Shown here: positions 52,519 to 64,000 of the stretch, in pieces
How the letters are laid out: every line of letters starts with the position of its first letter
Numbering within the stretch: the first letter of the stretch is position 1
Source: Urechis unicinctus
Lineage: Eukaryota; Annelida; Polychaeta; Xenopneusta; Urechidae
Assembly: GCA_034190875.2 (NCBI GenBank)
Contig: CM067350.1
Coordinates: 25,617,456-25,681,455, forward strand
Reading direction: 5' to 3'
DNA: 64,000 nucleotides
Program-made: the position numbers and the translations under genes
Notes under the pieces: generated by a model
What the model saw: only the letters and a program-made list of their open reading frames with translations
Told to the model about the DNA's origin: nothing
The model's database searches: none

Positions 52519-52841
52519 TAAAACGTTGAGAGATTTTGGTTACCAGAAATTTTCGACTTGCTACAATTTTTTTAACAATGCATTATTTACAACTAAGTAT
52601 ATTTAGAAAAAAGTTTACAATTACATTACACTTTCAGAATATCTAAACTGTTTTTAAATAAAATTCTAAAGCATGGTCGTATTGAGCATTGAACTCGTGT
52701 CATTTTTTATAAACTTTGATGCTTTCGTGACCGGAAGTGACGTCATCGACATTCATGATATTTTAGGATACGTCTTGGTATGTCGCTGAGAACATGTGAA
52801 CCAAATTTTTATTACCATCGGACATGTATTGACGGTTTTAT

Positions 52842-53560
52842 AGGCGCTCAAAATATTCATGAAACTTTTGTTGCCATTTGGACCGATACCACTTTTTTTC
52901 GACCTTAGACGCTTGGGAAAACCATTGGTTGGATCGCCGTATATGTATTTAGAAAAAGTTTGCAATTTGAATGAGCTACACGATGGTGTAAAGTTTGTAA
53001 CGATCGGACCATTACTAACGGAGTTATTCGAGGTACTAGTTTTTCACTTATTCGATGACCTTGACCTTAGTTTCATGTCAAGGTCACAACAAAACCTCCC
53101 GGTTCTGGGCATCATTACCCCCTAACAATGGGTGAAGAACAAATTGGAAAATTTCCAAAATTGCGACCTGTATCGCGGATCACAACAAATGATATCTGAT
53201 AGGCGCTCAACATATTCATGAAACTTTTGTTGCCATTTGGACCGATACCACGTTTTTTCGACCTTAGGCGCTCGGGAAAACCATTGGTTGGATCGCCGTA
53301 TAAGTATTTAGAAAAAGTTTGCAATTTGAATGAGCTACACGATGGTGTAAAGTTTGTAACGATCCGACCATTAATAACGGAGTTATTCGAGATACTAGTT
53401 TTTTCACTTATTCGATGACCTTGACCTTACTTTCGGGTCAAGGTCAAAACAAAACCTCTCGGTTCTGCGCATCACTGACGCCTAACGATGGGTGAAGAAA
53501 AAATTGGAAAATTTCCAAAATTGCGACCTGTATCGCGAAACAAAAAATTGTTTACAAACA
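52842..53560 (+). repeat. 359-bp monomer dimer, unit 1
   Basis: Two head-to-tail monomers start at GGCGCTCAA(A/C)ATATTC (52842 and 53201). Each carries an open frame of up to about 88 codons starting MKLLLPFGPIP. Equivalent dimers are at 55045-55760, 58718-59420 and 61272-61990. Confidence 0.85.
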
Positions 53561-53601
53561 AACATCCCACAAACAAACTTACAAACCGGGGTGATCGCCA
53601 T

Positions 53602-53628
53602 AACTTGGCGATCCGAAATCGCCAAGTT
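53602..53628. repeat. Conserved hairpin AACTTGGCG(N)nCGCCAAGTT, array copy 1
   Basis: Stem AACTTGGCGAT / ATCGCCAAGTT with loop CCGAA. Other array copies: 55797-55823, 57274-57300, 59483-59509 and 62043-62069; a further copy at 31729-31755 lies inside the gypsy 3' LTR. In those copies the stem reads AACTTGGCGTT / AACGCCAAGTT, so this copy has a paired T-A to A-T change that keeps the stem. Confidence 0.9.
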
Positions 53629-54340
53629 AACAAGAGGCCCATGGGAGCCATGTGGGAACTTGGCGAACTGCATCCAAATAATTGCAACAATTTCAGAATG
53701 GGGCCACAATTGACCAAAATCGGCCACAAATTACCTAAGTTATCATGCCTCTTATGTTGAAAATCATTATGATTGCAAAGAGATTCATGGGAAATGAAAA
53801 ATCATAACGTGTAAATCATCATTACGTTATGATATATACAATAAGATGAATTAATGGGCCAATTTTGAAATTTGCCCGTGGGCCTCGAGGTTTCCCCATG
53901 TATCTACGGGGCTCTTGTTTGTGTAGCACGAAAGGGAAAATGAAAAATCATAAGGTACGTTATCATAGTTATGATGTCTAATGGGAACCATCGATAACCA
54001 AGGGTGATAAAGAAGTATTGACTGGCATGACTTCGTTTGCGATGTGTTGCATCGATATGCAAATTTTTTTAGAGGACATTCATTTTTACAGTGAATTGGA
54101 CTGGTCCGTATTGCTGCTTGCCGGCTTTACGCAAAGCGAGCTGGCAGCAGCGGTGACCTTTGTGAAACTATCAACCTTAAACATTCATTCAGAAGCCAAA
54201 CAACATTAAGCAATAAAAAATCCGTATCAACCTATAATTAACAAAATTACAATGGATTTATCAATCATGTTGAGTGTTTAGCTCTTGTTGGCACCTGTAA
54301 TACTTATTATTCATATATGACAATGTATGTTAGTGTGCTA

Positions 54341-54413
54341 GGCCGCGTGGCGTAGCGGCAATGTTTTAGACTTCCATGCCAGAGGCCGGTGTTCAAATCC
54401 AGTACACGGACAT
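54341..54413 (+). repeat. tRNA-like SINE head, copy 1
   Basis: About 73 bases starting GGCCGCGTGGCGTAGCGGC and ending GTACACGGACA. TGGCGTAGCGG fits an A box and GTTCAAATCC a B box. Five of seven acceptor positions can pair, but the T stem pairs poorly, so it is a pol III promoter relic rather than a tRNA gene. It is followed by a conserved tail (ATAATTTTTTTCCC...). Confidence 0.65.
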
Positions 54414-55044
54414 AATTTTTTTCCCCAATTTTCGTGCCACAACAATTATTTCATCTAATTTCAATAGAACACGATTCGTGCTGTCGATGACAACAGCTGA
54501 GCAGTTTTTTATGACTATAGAACTGATATTTACGATTTTATTAGCAATCGAAAATTTGACGAAAATTGACTGAGTGAAATTTGTTTTTTCAACTCAACGC
54601 GCTTTGAAAACGACGAATATTTTGATAGCATATGTCAAATCCAAAGTTTGGCAATTGTTTCAGCTTTCAGAAAATGTTAATTTTGTTACGATCGGACGAT
54701 AATTAGTGAATTTATTGCGAAATAAATAAGTTGAGAGATTTTGGTTACCAGAAATTTTCGACCTGCTACAATTTTTTTAACAATGCATTATTTACAACTA
54801 AGTATATTTAGAAAAAGTTTACAATTACATTACACTTTCAGAATATCTAAACTGTTTAAAAATGGAACTCTAAAGTATGGACATATTGAGCATTGAACTT
54901 GTGTCAATTTTTGAAAACTTTGATGCTTTCGTGACCGGAAGTGACGTCATCGACATTCATGATATTTCAGGATACGTCTTGGTATGTCGCTGAGAACATG
55001 TGAACCAAATTTTATTACCATCGGACATGTATTGACGGTTTAGT

Positions 55045-55760
55045 AGGCGCTCAAAATATTCATGAAACTTTTGTTGCCATTTGGACCGATACCACTTTTT
55101 TTCGACCTTAGACGCTTGGGAAAACCATTGGTTGGATCGCCGTATATGTATTTAGAAAAAGTTTGCAATTTGAATGAGCTACACGATGGTGTAAAGTTTG
55201 TAACGATCGGACCATTACTAACGGAGTTATTCGAGGTACTAGTTTTTCACTTATTCGATGACCCTGACCTTAGTTTTGGGTCAAGGTCAAAACAAAACAT
55301 CTGGGTTCTGCGCATCATTGACGCCTAACGATTGGTGAAAAAAAAATTGGAAAATTTCCAAAATTGCGACCTGTATTGCGGATCACAACATATGATATCT
55401 GATAGGCGCTCAACATATTCATGAAACTTTTGTTGCCATTTGGACCGATACCACTTTTTTTCGACCTTAGGCGCTCGGGAAAACCATTGGTTGGATCGCC
55501 GTATATGTAATTAGTAAAAGTTTGCAATTTGAATGAGCTACACGATGGTGTAAAGTTTGTAACGATCCGACCATTATTTACGGAGTTATTCGAGATACTA
55601 GTTTTTTACTTAATCGATTACCTTGACCTTAGTTTTTGGTCAAGGTCAAAACAAAACCTCTCGGTTCTGCGCCTTACTGACGCCTAACGATGGGTGAAGA
55701 AAAAATTGGAAAATTTCCAAAATTGCGACCTGTATCGCGAAACAAAAAATTGTTAACAAA
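55045..55760 (+). repeat. 359-bp monomer dimer, unit 2
   Basis: Same dimer as 52842-53560. The first monomer keeps the open frame at 55062-55328; in the second a changed codon (TAA in place of TAT TTA context) shortens it. Confidence 0.8.
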
Positions 55761-55879
55761 CAAACACACATACTTACAAACCGGGCCGATCGCCATAACT
55801 TGGCGTTTCGAAAACGCCAAGTTAACAAGAGGCCCATGGGAACATGTGGGAACTTGGCGAACTGCATCTAATTAATTGG

Positions 55880-57120
55880 AGAGATTTTCAGAATGGGGCC
55901 TTAATTGACCAAAATGAAATTTTCCTGATGCAGTTGGTAAAGTTCCCCCATGTACCCTTGGGCCTCTAGGTGATGTAGCGCGGGAGGCGCTGCGATTTGA
56001 CCTGATTCCCGCAGCCAGCCGCTTCTCTCAAGCCGCGCGCTGGGCCGCTCGGGATTCCTTTGTTCTGCGCGACAGGGCGGCTGCAGTGAAGAGCCAGCAG
56101 AATTGACACCCACTGTACTTCAAACTTACTTTGTGAGAAAACTGTTGGATATTTAGAGCTGAAAATTACACACTATGTTCAGAATTGAATGGGCTTCCTT
56201 CTCGAGCAAACCAATTCACAATACGACCATTCGCGACAGAGCAACGACGCGATAACTTCAGATTTCAGTCGAATTATAACTTTGATTCGTTCGTGACCGG
56301 AAATGACGTCAGCGACTTCCCTAAAAGAATTATAATTCGGTTGACGCTCTCCATGGTAACATTCGAACCAAGTTTTATGATCCTCGAACGAATATTGTCG
56401 ATTTTACAAGCGATCGAAAAAAAATTACCAATTTTAGCTGTTTTCCGAACTTTTACCGGCGATTCGTGAGAAAAACTACGCATAATCCTGCTGCTACAAT
56501 GCGTACGAAATGTTACTCGAAAAGTAACCTTCAAATTCATGTTTAAATTTTCAAAATCGACCCAGTAGTATTAAACATATTGGGGTGTTAATGCATTTGG
56601 GGGTCACTTTTTAACTTTAAGCTCAGTTTGTGAGAAAACTATAAGACATAAACAATTAGATGAATAAGTTTCAAGTTCGGAAGTGTATGGGCTACCTTTA
56701 GGTGCAAACATTTTTACGATACGACCATTAACGACGGAGTAATGACGCAATAACTTTCGATTGCCCAGCTAAATAACGTTGTTTTGCTCGTAACCGGAAG
56801 TGACGTCATCGACATAAAAAAAAACTTATCTTCTGATAGCCAGTGATTCTGTGAACATTCGACCCAATTTTCATGACCATCCATCGAATATTGTTGAAGT
56901 TATAAGCGATGGAAAAATGTGGTAAAACACTACCACAAATTTTCGAGTGGGGGCTACGGGGCGAAATATGCATATTTTTTTCATGATATTTGATATGGAA
57001 AGTTGGCGAATAAATCAGGCTACAAGGAACTGTAAACTTTTTAAAAATCGCACCGTAGGTTAAGATGATATTAAGGATTGAAAAATTCACAACGTGACCT
57101 TGACCTTAATATGAGGTCAA
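55880..57120 (+). repeat. Extra segment specific to unit 2
   Basis: Lengthens unit 2. 55900-56110 is a GC-rich stretch unlike its surroundings. Then two diverged ~340-bp repeats (56130-56470 and 56620-56940) share TTTGTGAGAAAACT, ACGACCATT, CCGGAA(A/G)TGACGTCA and ATTGTTGAA/ATTGTCGAT blocks. They look like ancient relatives of the GACCGGAAGTGACGTCATCG block elsewhere in the array. Confidence 0.6.
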
Positions 57121-58011
57121 GGTCAAAACAAAACATCTCGGTTCTGCGCATCATTAACGCCTAACGATTGGTGAAGAAAAAATTGGAAAATTTCAAAAAT
57201 TGCGACCTGTATCGCGAAACAAAAAAAGTGTTACTTACATCCAAACAAACATACAAACCGGACCGATCGCCATAACTTGGCGTTCCGAAAACGCCAAGTT
57301 AACAAGAGGCCCATGGGAGCCATGTGGGAACTTGGCGAACTGCATCCAAATAATTGCAACAATTTCAGAATGGGGCCACAATTGACCAAAATCGGCCACA
57401 AATTACCTAAGTTATCATTCCTCTTATGTTGAAAATCATTATGATTGCAAAGTGATTCATGGGAAATGAAAAGTCATAACGTGTAAATCACCATTACGTT
57501 ATGATATATACAATAAGATGAATTAATGGGCCGATTTTGAAATTTGCCCGTGGGCCTCGAGGTTTCCCCATGTATCTACGGGGATCTTGTTTGTGTAGCA
57601 CGAAAGGGAAATGAAAAATCATAAGGTACGTTATCATCGTTATGATGTCTAATGGGAACCATCGATAACCAAGGGTGATAATGAAGTATTGACTGGCATG
57701 GCTTCGTTTGCGATGTGTTGCATCGATATGCAAAGTTTTTTAGAGGACATTCATTTTTACAGTGAATTGGACTGGTCCGTATTGCTGCTTGCCGGCTTTA
57801 CGCAAAGCGAGCTGGCAGCAGCGGTGACCTTTGTGAAACTATCAACCTTAAACATTCATTCAGAAGCCAAACAACATTAAGCAATAAAAAATCCGTATCA
57901 ACCTATAATTAACAAAATTACTATGGATATATCAATCATGTTGAGTGTTTAGCTGTTGTTGGCACCTGTAATACTTAATATCTATATATTACATTGTAAT
58001 TAAGTGTGCTA

Positions 58012-58083
58012 GGCCGCGTGGCGTAGCGGCATAGTTTTAGACTTCCATGCCAGAGGCCGGTGTTCAAATCCCGTACACGGACA
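58012..58083 (+). repeat. tRNA-like SINE head, copy 2
   Basis: Same A- and B-box-bearing head, here with CCCGTACACGG after the B box. Confidence 0.65.
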
Positions 58084-58717
58084 TAATTTTTTTTCCCAAT
58101 TTTCGTGCCACAACAATTATTTCATCTAATTTCAATAGAACACGATTTGTGCTGTCGATGACAACAGCTGAGCAGATTTTTATCATTATAGAACTGATAT
58201 TTACGATTTTATTAGCAATCGAAAATTGGACGAAAATTTACTGAGTGAGATTTGTTTTTTCAACTCAACGCGCTTTGAAAACGACGAATATTTTGATAGC
58301 GTATGTCAATTATCAAAGTTTAGTAACTGTGTCAGCTTTTAGATAATGGTAATTTTGTTACGATCGGACGATAATTAGTGAATTTATTGCGAAATTAAAA
58401 ACGTTGAGAGATTTTGGTTACCAGAAATTTTCGACCTGCTACAATTTTTTTAACAATGCATTATTTACAACTAAGTATATTTAGAAAAAGTTTACAATTA
58501 CATTACACTTTCAGAATATCTAAACTGTTTTTAAATGAAATTCTAAAGCATGGACGTATTGAGCATTGAACTTGTGTCATTTTTTATAAACTTTGATGCT
58601 TTCGTGACCGGAAGTGACGTCATCGACATTCATGATATTTTAGGATACGTCTTGGTATGTCGCTGAGAACATGTGAACCAAATTTTATTACCATCGGACA
58701 TGTATTGACGGTTTTAT

Positions 58718-59420
58718 AGGCGCTCAAAATATTCTGGAAACTTTTGTTGCCATTTGGACCGATACCACTTTTTTTCGACCTTAGACGCTTGGGAAAACCA
58801 TTGGTTGGATCGCCGTATATGTATTTAGAAAAAGTTTGCAATTTGAATGAGCTACACGATGGTGTAAAGTTTTTAACGATCCGACCATTATTAACGGAGT
58901 TATTCGAGTTACTAGATTTTCACTTATTCGATGACCTTGACCTTAGTTTCAGGTCAAGGTCACAACAAAACCTCTCGGTTCTGGGGCATCATTACCCCCT
59001 AACGATGGGTGAAGAAAAAAATTGGAAAATTTCTAAAATTGCGACCTGTATCGCGGATCACAACAAATGATATCTCATCGGCGCTCAACATATTCATGAA
59101 ACTTTTGTTGCCATTTGGACCGATACCACTTTTTTTCGACCTTAGGCGCTCGGGAAAACCATTGGTTGGATCGCCGTATAAGTTTTAGAAAAAGTTTGCA
59201 ATTTGAATGAGCTACACGATGGTGTAAAGTTTGTAACGATCAGACTATTATTAACGGAGTTATTTGAGATACTAGTTTTTCACTTATTCAATGACCCTGA
59301 CCTTAGTTTTGGGTCAAGGTCAAAACAAAACCTCTCGGTTCTGCGCATCATTCACGCCTAACGATTGGTGAAAAAAAAATTGGAAAATTTCAAAAATTGC
59401 GACCTGTATCGCGAAACAAA
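58718..59420 (+). repeat. 359-bp monomer dimer, unit 3
   Basis: Third dimer. It begins with GGCGCTCAAAATATTCTGG, so the usual ATG of the monomer frame is lost here. Confidence 0.8.
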
Positions 59421-59829
59421 AAATTGTTAACAAACAAACACACAAACCCACAAACAAACTTACAAACCGGGCCGATCGCCATAACTTGGCGTTTCGAAAA
59501 CGCCAAGTTAACAAGAGGCCCATGGGAGCCATGTGGGAACTTGGCGAACTGCATCCAAATAATTGCAACATTTTCAGAACCGGGCCACAATTGACCAAAA
59601 TCGGCCAAAAGTTACCAAAGTTATCATGGTTATCAAATTTTCGAGTGCGGGCTACGGGGCGAAATATGCACAATTTATCATGACAATTGATATGAACAAT
59701 TGGCCAATAAATCATGCTACAAGGAACTATAAATCTTTTTAAAGTCGCACCATACGTTAGGGTGATATCAAGGATTGAGTCAAGGTTATCATGACCGGAA
59801 GTGACGTCATCGACATCCACAATATTTAA

Positions 59830-60175
59830 GGATACGTCTTAGTATGTCTCGGAGAACATGTAAAACAATTTTTAGTACTATAGGACATTTATTGGTTGTT
59901 TTATACGCGTTCGAAATATTCATCAAACTATTGTTGCCATTTGGACTGATCCCTCGATTTTTCGACCTTAGACGCCTGGGAAAACCGTCGGTTGGATGGC
60001 ATCATATGTCAATAGAGGTACAAAATGGTGTAAAATTTGTAACAATCCGACCATTATTAGCGGAGTTATTCGAGATACTAGTTTTTCACTTTTTCGTTGA
60101 CAACTATCTTATTTTTGGTCATGGTCAAAACAAAACTTATCGGTTCTGCGTATCATTGCCGCCTATCGATTGAAG
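59830..60175 (+). repeat. Diverged relative of the 359-bp monomer (two locations)
   Basis: A clearly related but diverged monomer (ATTGTTGCCATTTGGACTGA...) lies after the hairpin segment in unit 3; a near-identical copy is at about 62390-62735 in unit 4. Its frame also stays open (LLPFGLIPRFFDLRRLGKP). Confidence 0.7.
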
Positions 60176-60567
60176 AATAAAGAAATTAAAAAAATTGCAG
60201 TATTGTCAACCAATTGTTATTAGCAACGGTTATGTAGGTCCGTATCCAAGAGGGTGACGGGTGAATCGGACAATACCCCCCACTCAGCCTCAGTATTTTC
60301 GCTCATATGCCAAATTTATCCTTTAATCATGGTCAGAATGGCAGTGTATGCTAGAAGATCTGCTTAGCTCATTTCAGATAATCCCTACATTAATTCCTAG
60401 TAACGGGTCTGAAGTTTACAATTACATTACACTTTCAGAATTTTAAGGTGTTTTAATATCAAATTATTATGGCCGTATATATTAAGCAGTGAATGCGATT
60501 GGCCAAGATTACTAGGCGAATACAATTTCGCGATAATAAATATATGACAATACAGGTCAGCGTGCTA

Positions 60568-60640
60568 GGCCGCGTGGCGTAGCGGCAATGTTTTAGACTT
60601 CCATGCCAGAGGCCGGTGTTCAAATCCAGTACACGGACAT
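60568..60640 (+). repeat. tRNA-like SINE head, copy 3
   Basis: Same head and tail as copy 1, preceded by a different 5' flank (CAATACAGGTCAGCGTGCTA), which shows that the head and tail can join different upstream modules. Confidence 0.65.
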
Positions 60641-61271
60641 AATTTTTTTTCCCAATTTTCGTGCCACAACAATTATTTCATCTAATTTCAATAGAACACG
60701 ATTCGTGCTGTCGATGACAACAGCTCAGCAGTTTTTTATGACTATAGAACTGATATTTACGATTTTATTAGCAATCGAAAATTTGACGAAAATTGACTGA
60801 GTGAAATTTGTTTTTTCAACTCAACGCGCTTTGAAAACGACGAATATTTTGATAGCATATGTCAAATCCAAAGTTTGGCAATTGTTTCAGCTTTCAGATA
60901 ATGTTAATTTTGTTACGATCGGACGATAATTAGTGAATTTATTGCGAAATAAATAAGTTGAGAGATTTTGGTTACCAGAAATTTTCGACCTGCTACAATT
61001 TTTTTAACAATGCATTATTTACAACTAAGTATATTTAGAAAAAGTTTACAATTACATTACACTTTCAGAATATCTAAACTGTTTAAAAATGGAACTCTAA
61101 AGTATGGACATATTGAGCATTGAACTTGTGTCATTTTTTGAAAACTTTGATGCTTTCGTGACCGGAAGTGACGTCATCGACATTCATGATATTTTAGGAT
61201 ACGTCTTGGTATGTCGCTGAGAACATGTGAACCAAATTTTATTACCATCGGACATGTATTGACGGTTTTAT

Positions 61272-61990
61272 AGGCGCTCAAAATATTCATGAAACTTTTG
61301 TTGCCATTTGGACCGATACCACTTTTTTTCGACCTTAGACGCTTGGGAAAACCATTGGTTGGATCGCCGTATATGTATTTAGAAAAAGTTTGCAATTTGA
61401 ATGAGCTACACGATGGTGTAAAGTTTGTAACGATCCGACCATTATTCACGGAGTTATTCGAGGTACTAGATTTTCACTTATTCGATGACCTTGACCTTAT
61501 TTTCAGGTCAAGGTTAAAACAAAACCTCTCGGTTCTGGGCATCATTACCCCCTAACGATGGGTGAAGAAAAAATTGGAAAATTTCCAAAATTGCGACCTG
61601 TTTCGCGGATCACAACAAATGATATCTGATAGGCGCTCAACATATTCATGAAACTTTTTTTGCCATTTGGACCGATACCACTTTTTTTCGACCTTAGGCG
61701 CTTGGGAAAACCATTGGTTGGATCGCCGTATATGTATTTAGAAAAAGTTTGCAATTTGAATGAGCTACACGATGGTGTAAAGTTTGTAACGATCCGATCA
61801 TTATTAACGGAGTTATTCGAGGTACTAGTTTTTCACTTATTCGATGACCCTGACCTTAGTTTTGAGTCAAGGTCAAAACAAAACATCTGGGTTCTGCGCA
61901 TCATTGACGCCTAACGATTAGTGAAAAAAAAATTGGAAAATTTCAAAAATTGCGACCTGTATCGTGTAACAAAAAAAGTGTTACAAACAT
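61272..61990 (+). repeat. 359-bp monomer dimer, unit 4
   Basis: Fourth dimer. Both monomers keep the ~88-codon frame (61289-61555 and 61648-61914). Confidence 0.85.
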
Positions 61991-63567
61991 TATACAAACA
62001 TACATACATACATACAAACTTACAAACCGGACCGATCGCCATAACTTGGCGTTCCGAAAACGCCAAGTTAACAAGAGGCCCATGGGAGCCATGTGGGAAC
62101 TTGGCGAACTGCATCCAAATAATTGCAACATTTTCAGAACCGGGCCACAATTGACCAAAATCGGCCAAAAGTTACCTAAGTTATCATGGTTATCAAATTT
62201 TCGAGTGCGGGCTACGAGGCGAAATGTGCACAAATTATCATGACAATTGATATGAACAATTGGCCAATAAATCATGCTACAAGGAACTATAAATCTTTTT
62301 AAAGTCGCACCATACGTTAGGGTGATATCAAGGATTGTGGCAAGGCTATCATGACCGGAAGTGACGTCATCGACATCCACAATATTTAAGGATACGTCTT
62401 AGTATGTCTCGGAGAACATGTAAACCAATTTTTAGAACTATAGGACATTTATTGGTTGTTTTATAAGCGTTCGAAATATTCATCAAACTATTGTTGCCAT
62501 TTGGACTGATCCCTCGATTTTTCGACCTTAGACGCCTGGGAAAACCGTGGGTTGGATGGCATCATATGTCAATAGAGGTACACAATGGTGTAAAATTTGT
62601 AACAATCCGACCATTATTAGCGGAGTTATTCGAGATACTAGTTTTTCACTTTTTCGTTGACAACCATCTTATTTTTGGTCATGGTCAAAAGAAAACTTAT
62701 CGGTTCTGCGTATCATTGCCGCCTATCGATTGAAGAATAAAGAAATTAAAAAAATTGTAGTATTGTCAACCAATTTTTATTAGCAACGGTTATGTAGGTC
62801 CGTATCCAAGAGGGTGACGGGTGAATCGGACAATACCCCCCACTCAGCCTCAGTATTTTCGCTCATATGCCAAATTTATCCTTTAATCATGGTCAGAATG
62901 GCAGTGTATGCTAGAAGATCTGCTTAGCTCATTTCAGATAATCCCTACATTAATTCCTAGTAACGGGTCTGAAGTTTACAATTACATTACGCTTTCAGAA
63001 TTTTAAGGTGTTTTAATATCAAATTATTATGCCCGTATATATTAAGCAGTGAATGCGATTGGCCAAGATTACTAGGCGAATACAATTTCGCGATATTAAC
63101 AATAGTCTCATGGTAAGTTAAGAATTGAGTTAGCCGCGGACGGTGGTAATATAAATTTATACCTGCGGCGTGCACAGCTAGAATTGGGTGGGCTTCCATA
63201 AAACTGTTTTCCGGGTTCATGATAGATTGACATTGATTTAGCTGGCAAAAAGAAATTAATAATATATTAATAAGTTTCGCGGCGTGCCATAGTTGCCGCG
63301 TAAATGTCGTAATAATCGGACATTGGACTGGTCCGTATTGCTGCTTGCCGGCTTTACGCAAAGCGAGCTGGCAGCAGCGGTGACCTTTGTGAAACTATCA
63401 ACCTTAAACATTCATTCAGAAGCCAAACAACATTAAGCAATAAAAAATCCGTATCAACCTATAATTAACAAAATTACTATGAATTTATCAATCATGTTGA
63501 GTGTTTAGCTGTTGTTGGCACCTGTAATACTTATTATTTATATATGACAATGCAAGCAAGTGTGTTA

Positions 63568-63640
63568 GGCCGCGTGGCGTAGCGGCATAGTTTAAGACTT
63601 CCATGCCAGAGGCCGGTGTTCAAATCCAGTACACGGACAT
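63568..63640 (+). repeat. tRNA-like SINE head, copy 4
   Basis: Same head, one base shorter in the D-loop region (GGCATAGTTTAAGAC). Confidence 0.65.
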
Positions 63641-64000
63641 AATTTTTTTCCGAATTTTCGTGCCACAACAATTATTTCATCTAATTTCAATAGAACACGA
63701 TTCGTGCTGTCGATGACAACAGCTGAGCAGATTTTTTATGACTATAGAACTGATATTTACGATTTTATTAGCAATCGAAAATTGGACGAAAATTGACTGA
63801 GTGAAATTTGTTTTTTTTTTCAACTCAACGCGCTTTGAAAACGACGAATATTTTGATAGCGTATGTCAATTATCAAAGTTTAGTAACTGTGTCAGCTTTT
63901 AGATAATGGTAATTTTGTTACGATCGGACGATAATTAGTGAATTTATTGCGAAATTAAAACGTTGAGAGATTTTGGTTACCAGAAATTTTCGACCTGCTA

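Larger units (their letters stand above)
52519..64000 (+). repeat. Higher-order tandem array of composite 2.2-3.7-kb units
   Basis: Units begin with AAACGTTGAGAGATTTTGG or a variant near 52519, 54722, 58388, 60950 and 63955, giving lengths of about 2.2, 3.67, 2.56 and 3.0 kb. Each contains, in order: a block with GACCGGAAGTGACGTCATCG, a dimer of 359-bp monomers, a C-rich CAAACAAACA stretch, a hairpin, a segment starting AAGAGGCCCATGGGAG, and (in all but part of the variants) a tRNA-like head with its tail. Units differ by insertion or loss of modules. The array is open at both ends (gap and window edge). No gene is recognised in it. Confidence 0.85.

Noticed and set aside
54341-54413. A functional tRNA gene
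   Set aside because: A- and B-box-like motifs are present, but the T stem does not pair, the acceptor stem pairs at only five of seven positions, and the sequence recurs as part of a repeat.

Overview
The window looks like nuclear DNA of an invertebrate animal. It is AT-rich, has spliced genes with GT-AG introns of a few hundred to about 1,400 bp, and is packed with animal-type mobile elements: Ty3/gypsy, a LINE, hAT, a MULE-like gene, a DIRS/Crypton-type tyrosine recombinase, and tRNA-headed repeats. I cannot name the species. There are 100 Ns at 52419-52518, and many homopolymer-length differences between near-identical copies suggest a long-read assembly.

Layout. 1-5439 is a tandem array of six solo LTRs (about 585 bp) separated by one to three copies of a 183-bp spacer. 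5396-21446 is an 8.0-kb block present twice in tandem. Each copy carries a composite repeat and a complete 11-exon minus-strand gene for the ribosome-biogenesis WD40 protein PAK1IP1 (Mak11 family). 21447-31439 is gene-poor: a possible small unknown gene, a dead LINE reverse-transcriptase fragment, a hAT element with a perfect 8-bp target duplication and a nested poly-G MITE, and a composite element built of three different tandem arrays. 31440-41490 is a 39-bp minisatellite split by a full-length but defective Ty3/gypsy element on the minus strand (31681-41019). Its gag and pol overlap at a textbook GGGAAAC slippery heptamer.

41491-52418 holds a broken tyrosine recombinase (minus) and, on the plus strand, a multi-exon MULE-type transposase gene with a SWIM zinc finger. 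It has at least three in-frame stops. Downstream exons look like a Ulp1/C48-type peptidase and zinc-ribbon segments. 52519-64000 is a higher-order tandem array of 2.2-3.7-kb units made of 359-bp dimers, a conserved hairpin, and a tRNA-like head with A- and B-box-like promoter elements.

Only PAK1IP1 looks like an intact cellular gene. The rest is mostly mobile-element biology: nested insertions, repeat expansion and decay. The most unusual signals are the LTR-derived satellite with its in-frame mini-ORF, the hairpin family with a compensatory base change, the gypsy frameshift site, and the transposase/SWIM/C48 exon cluster.
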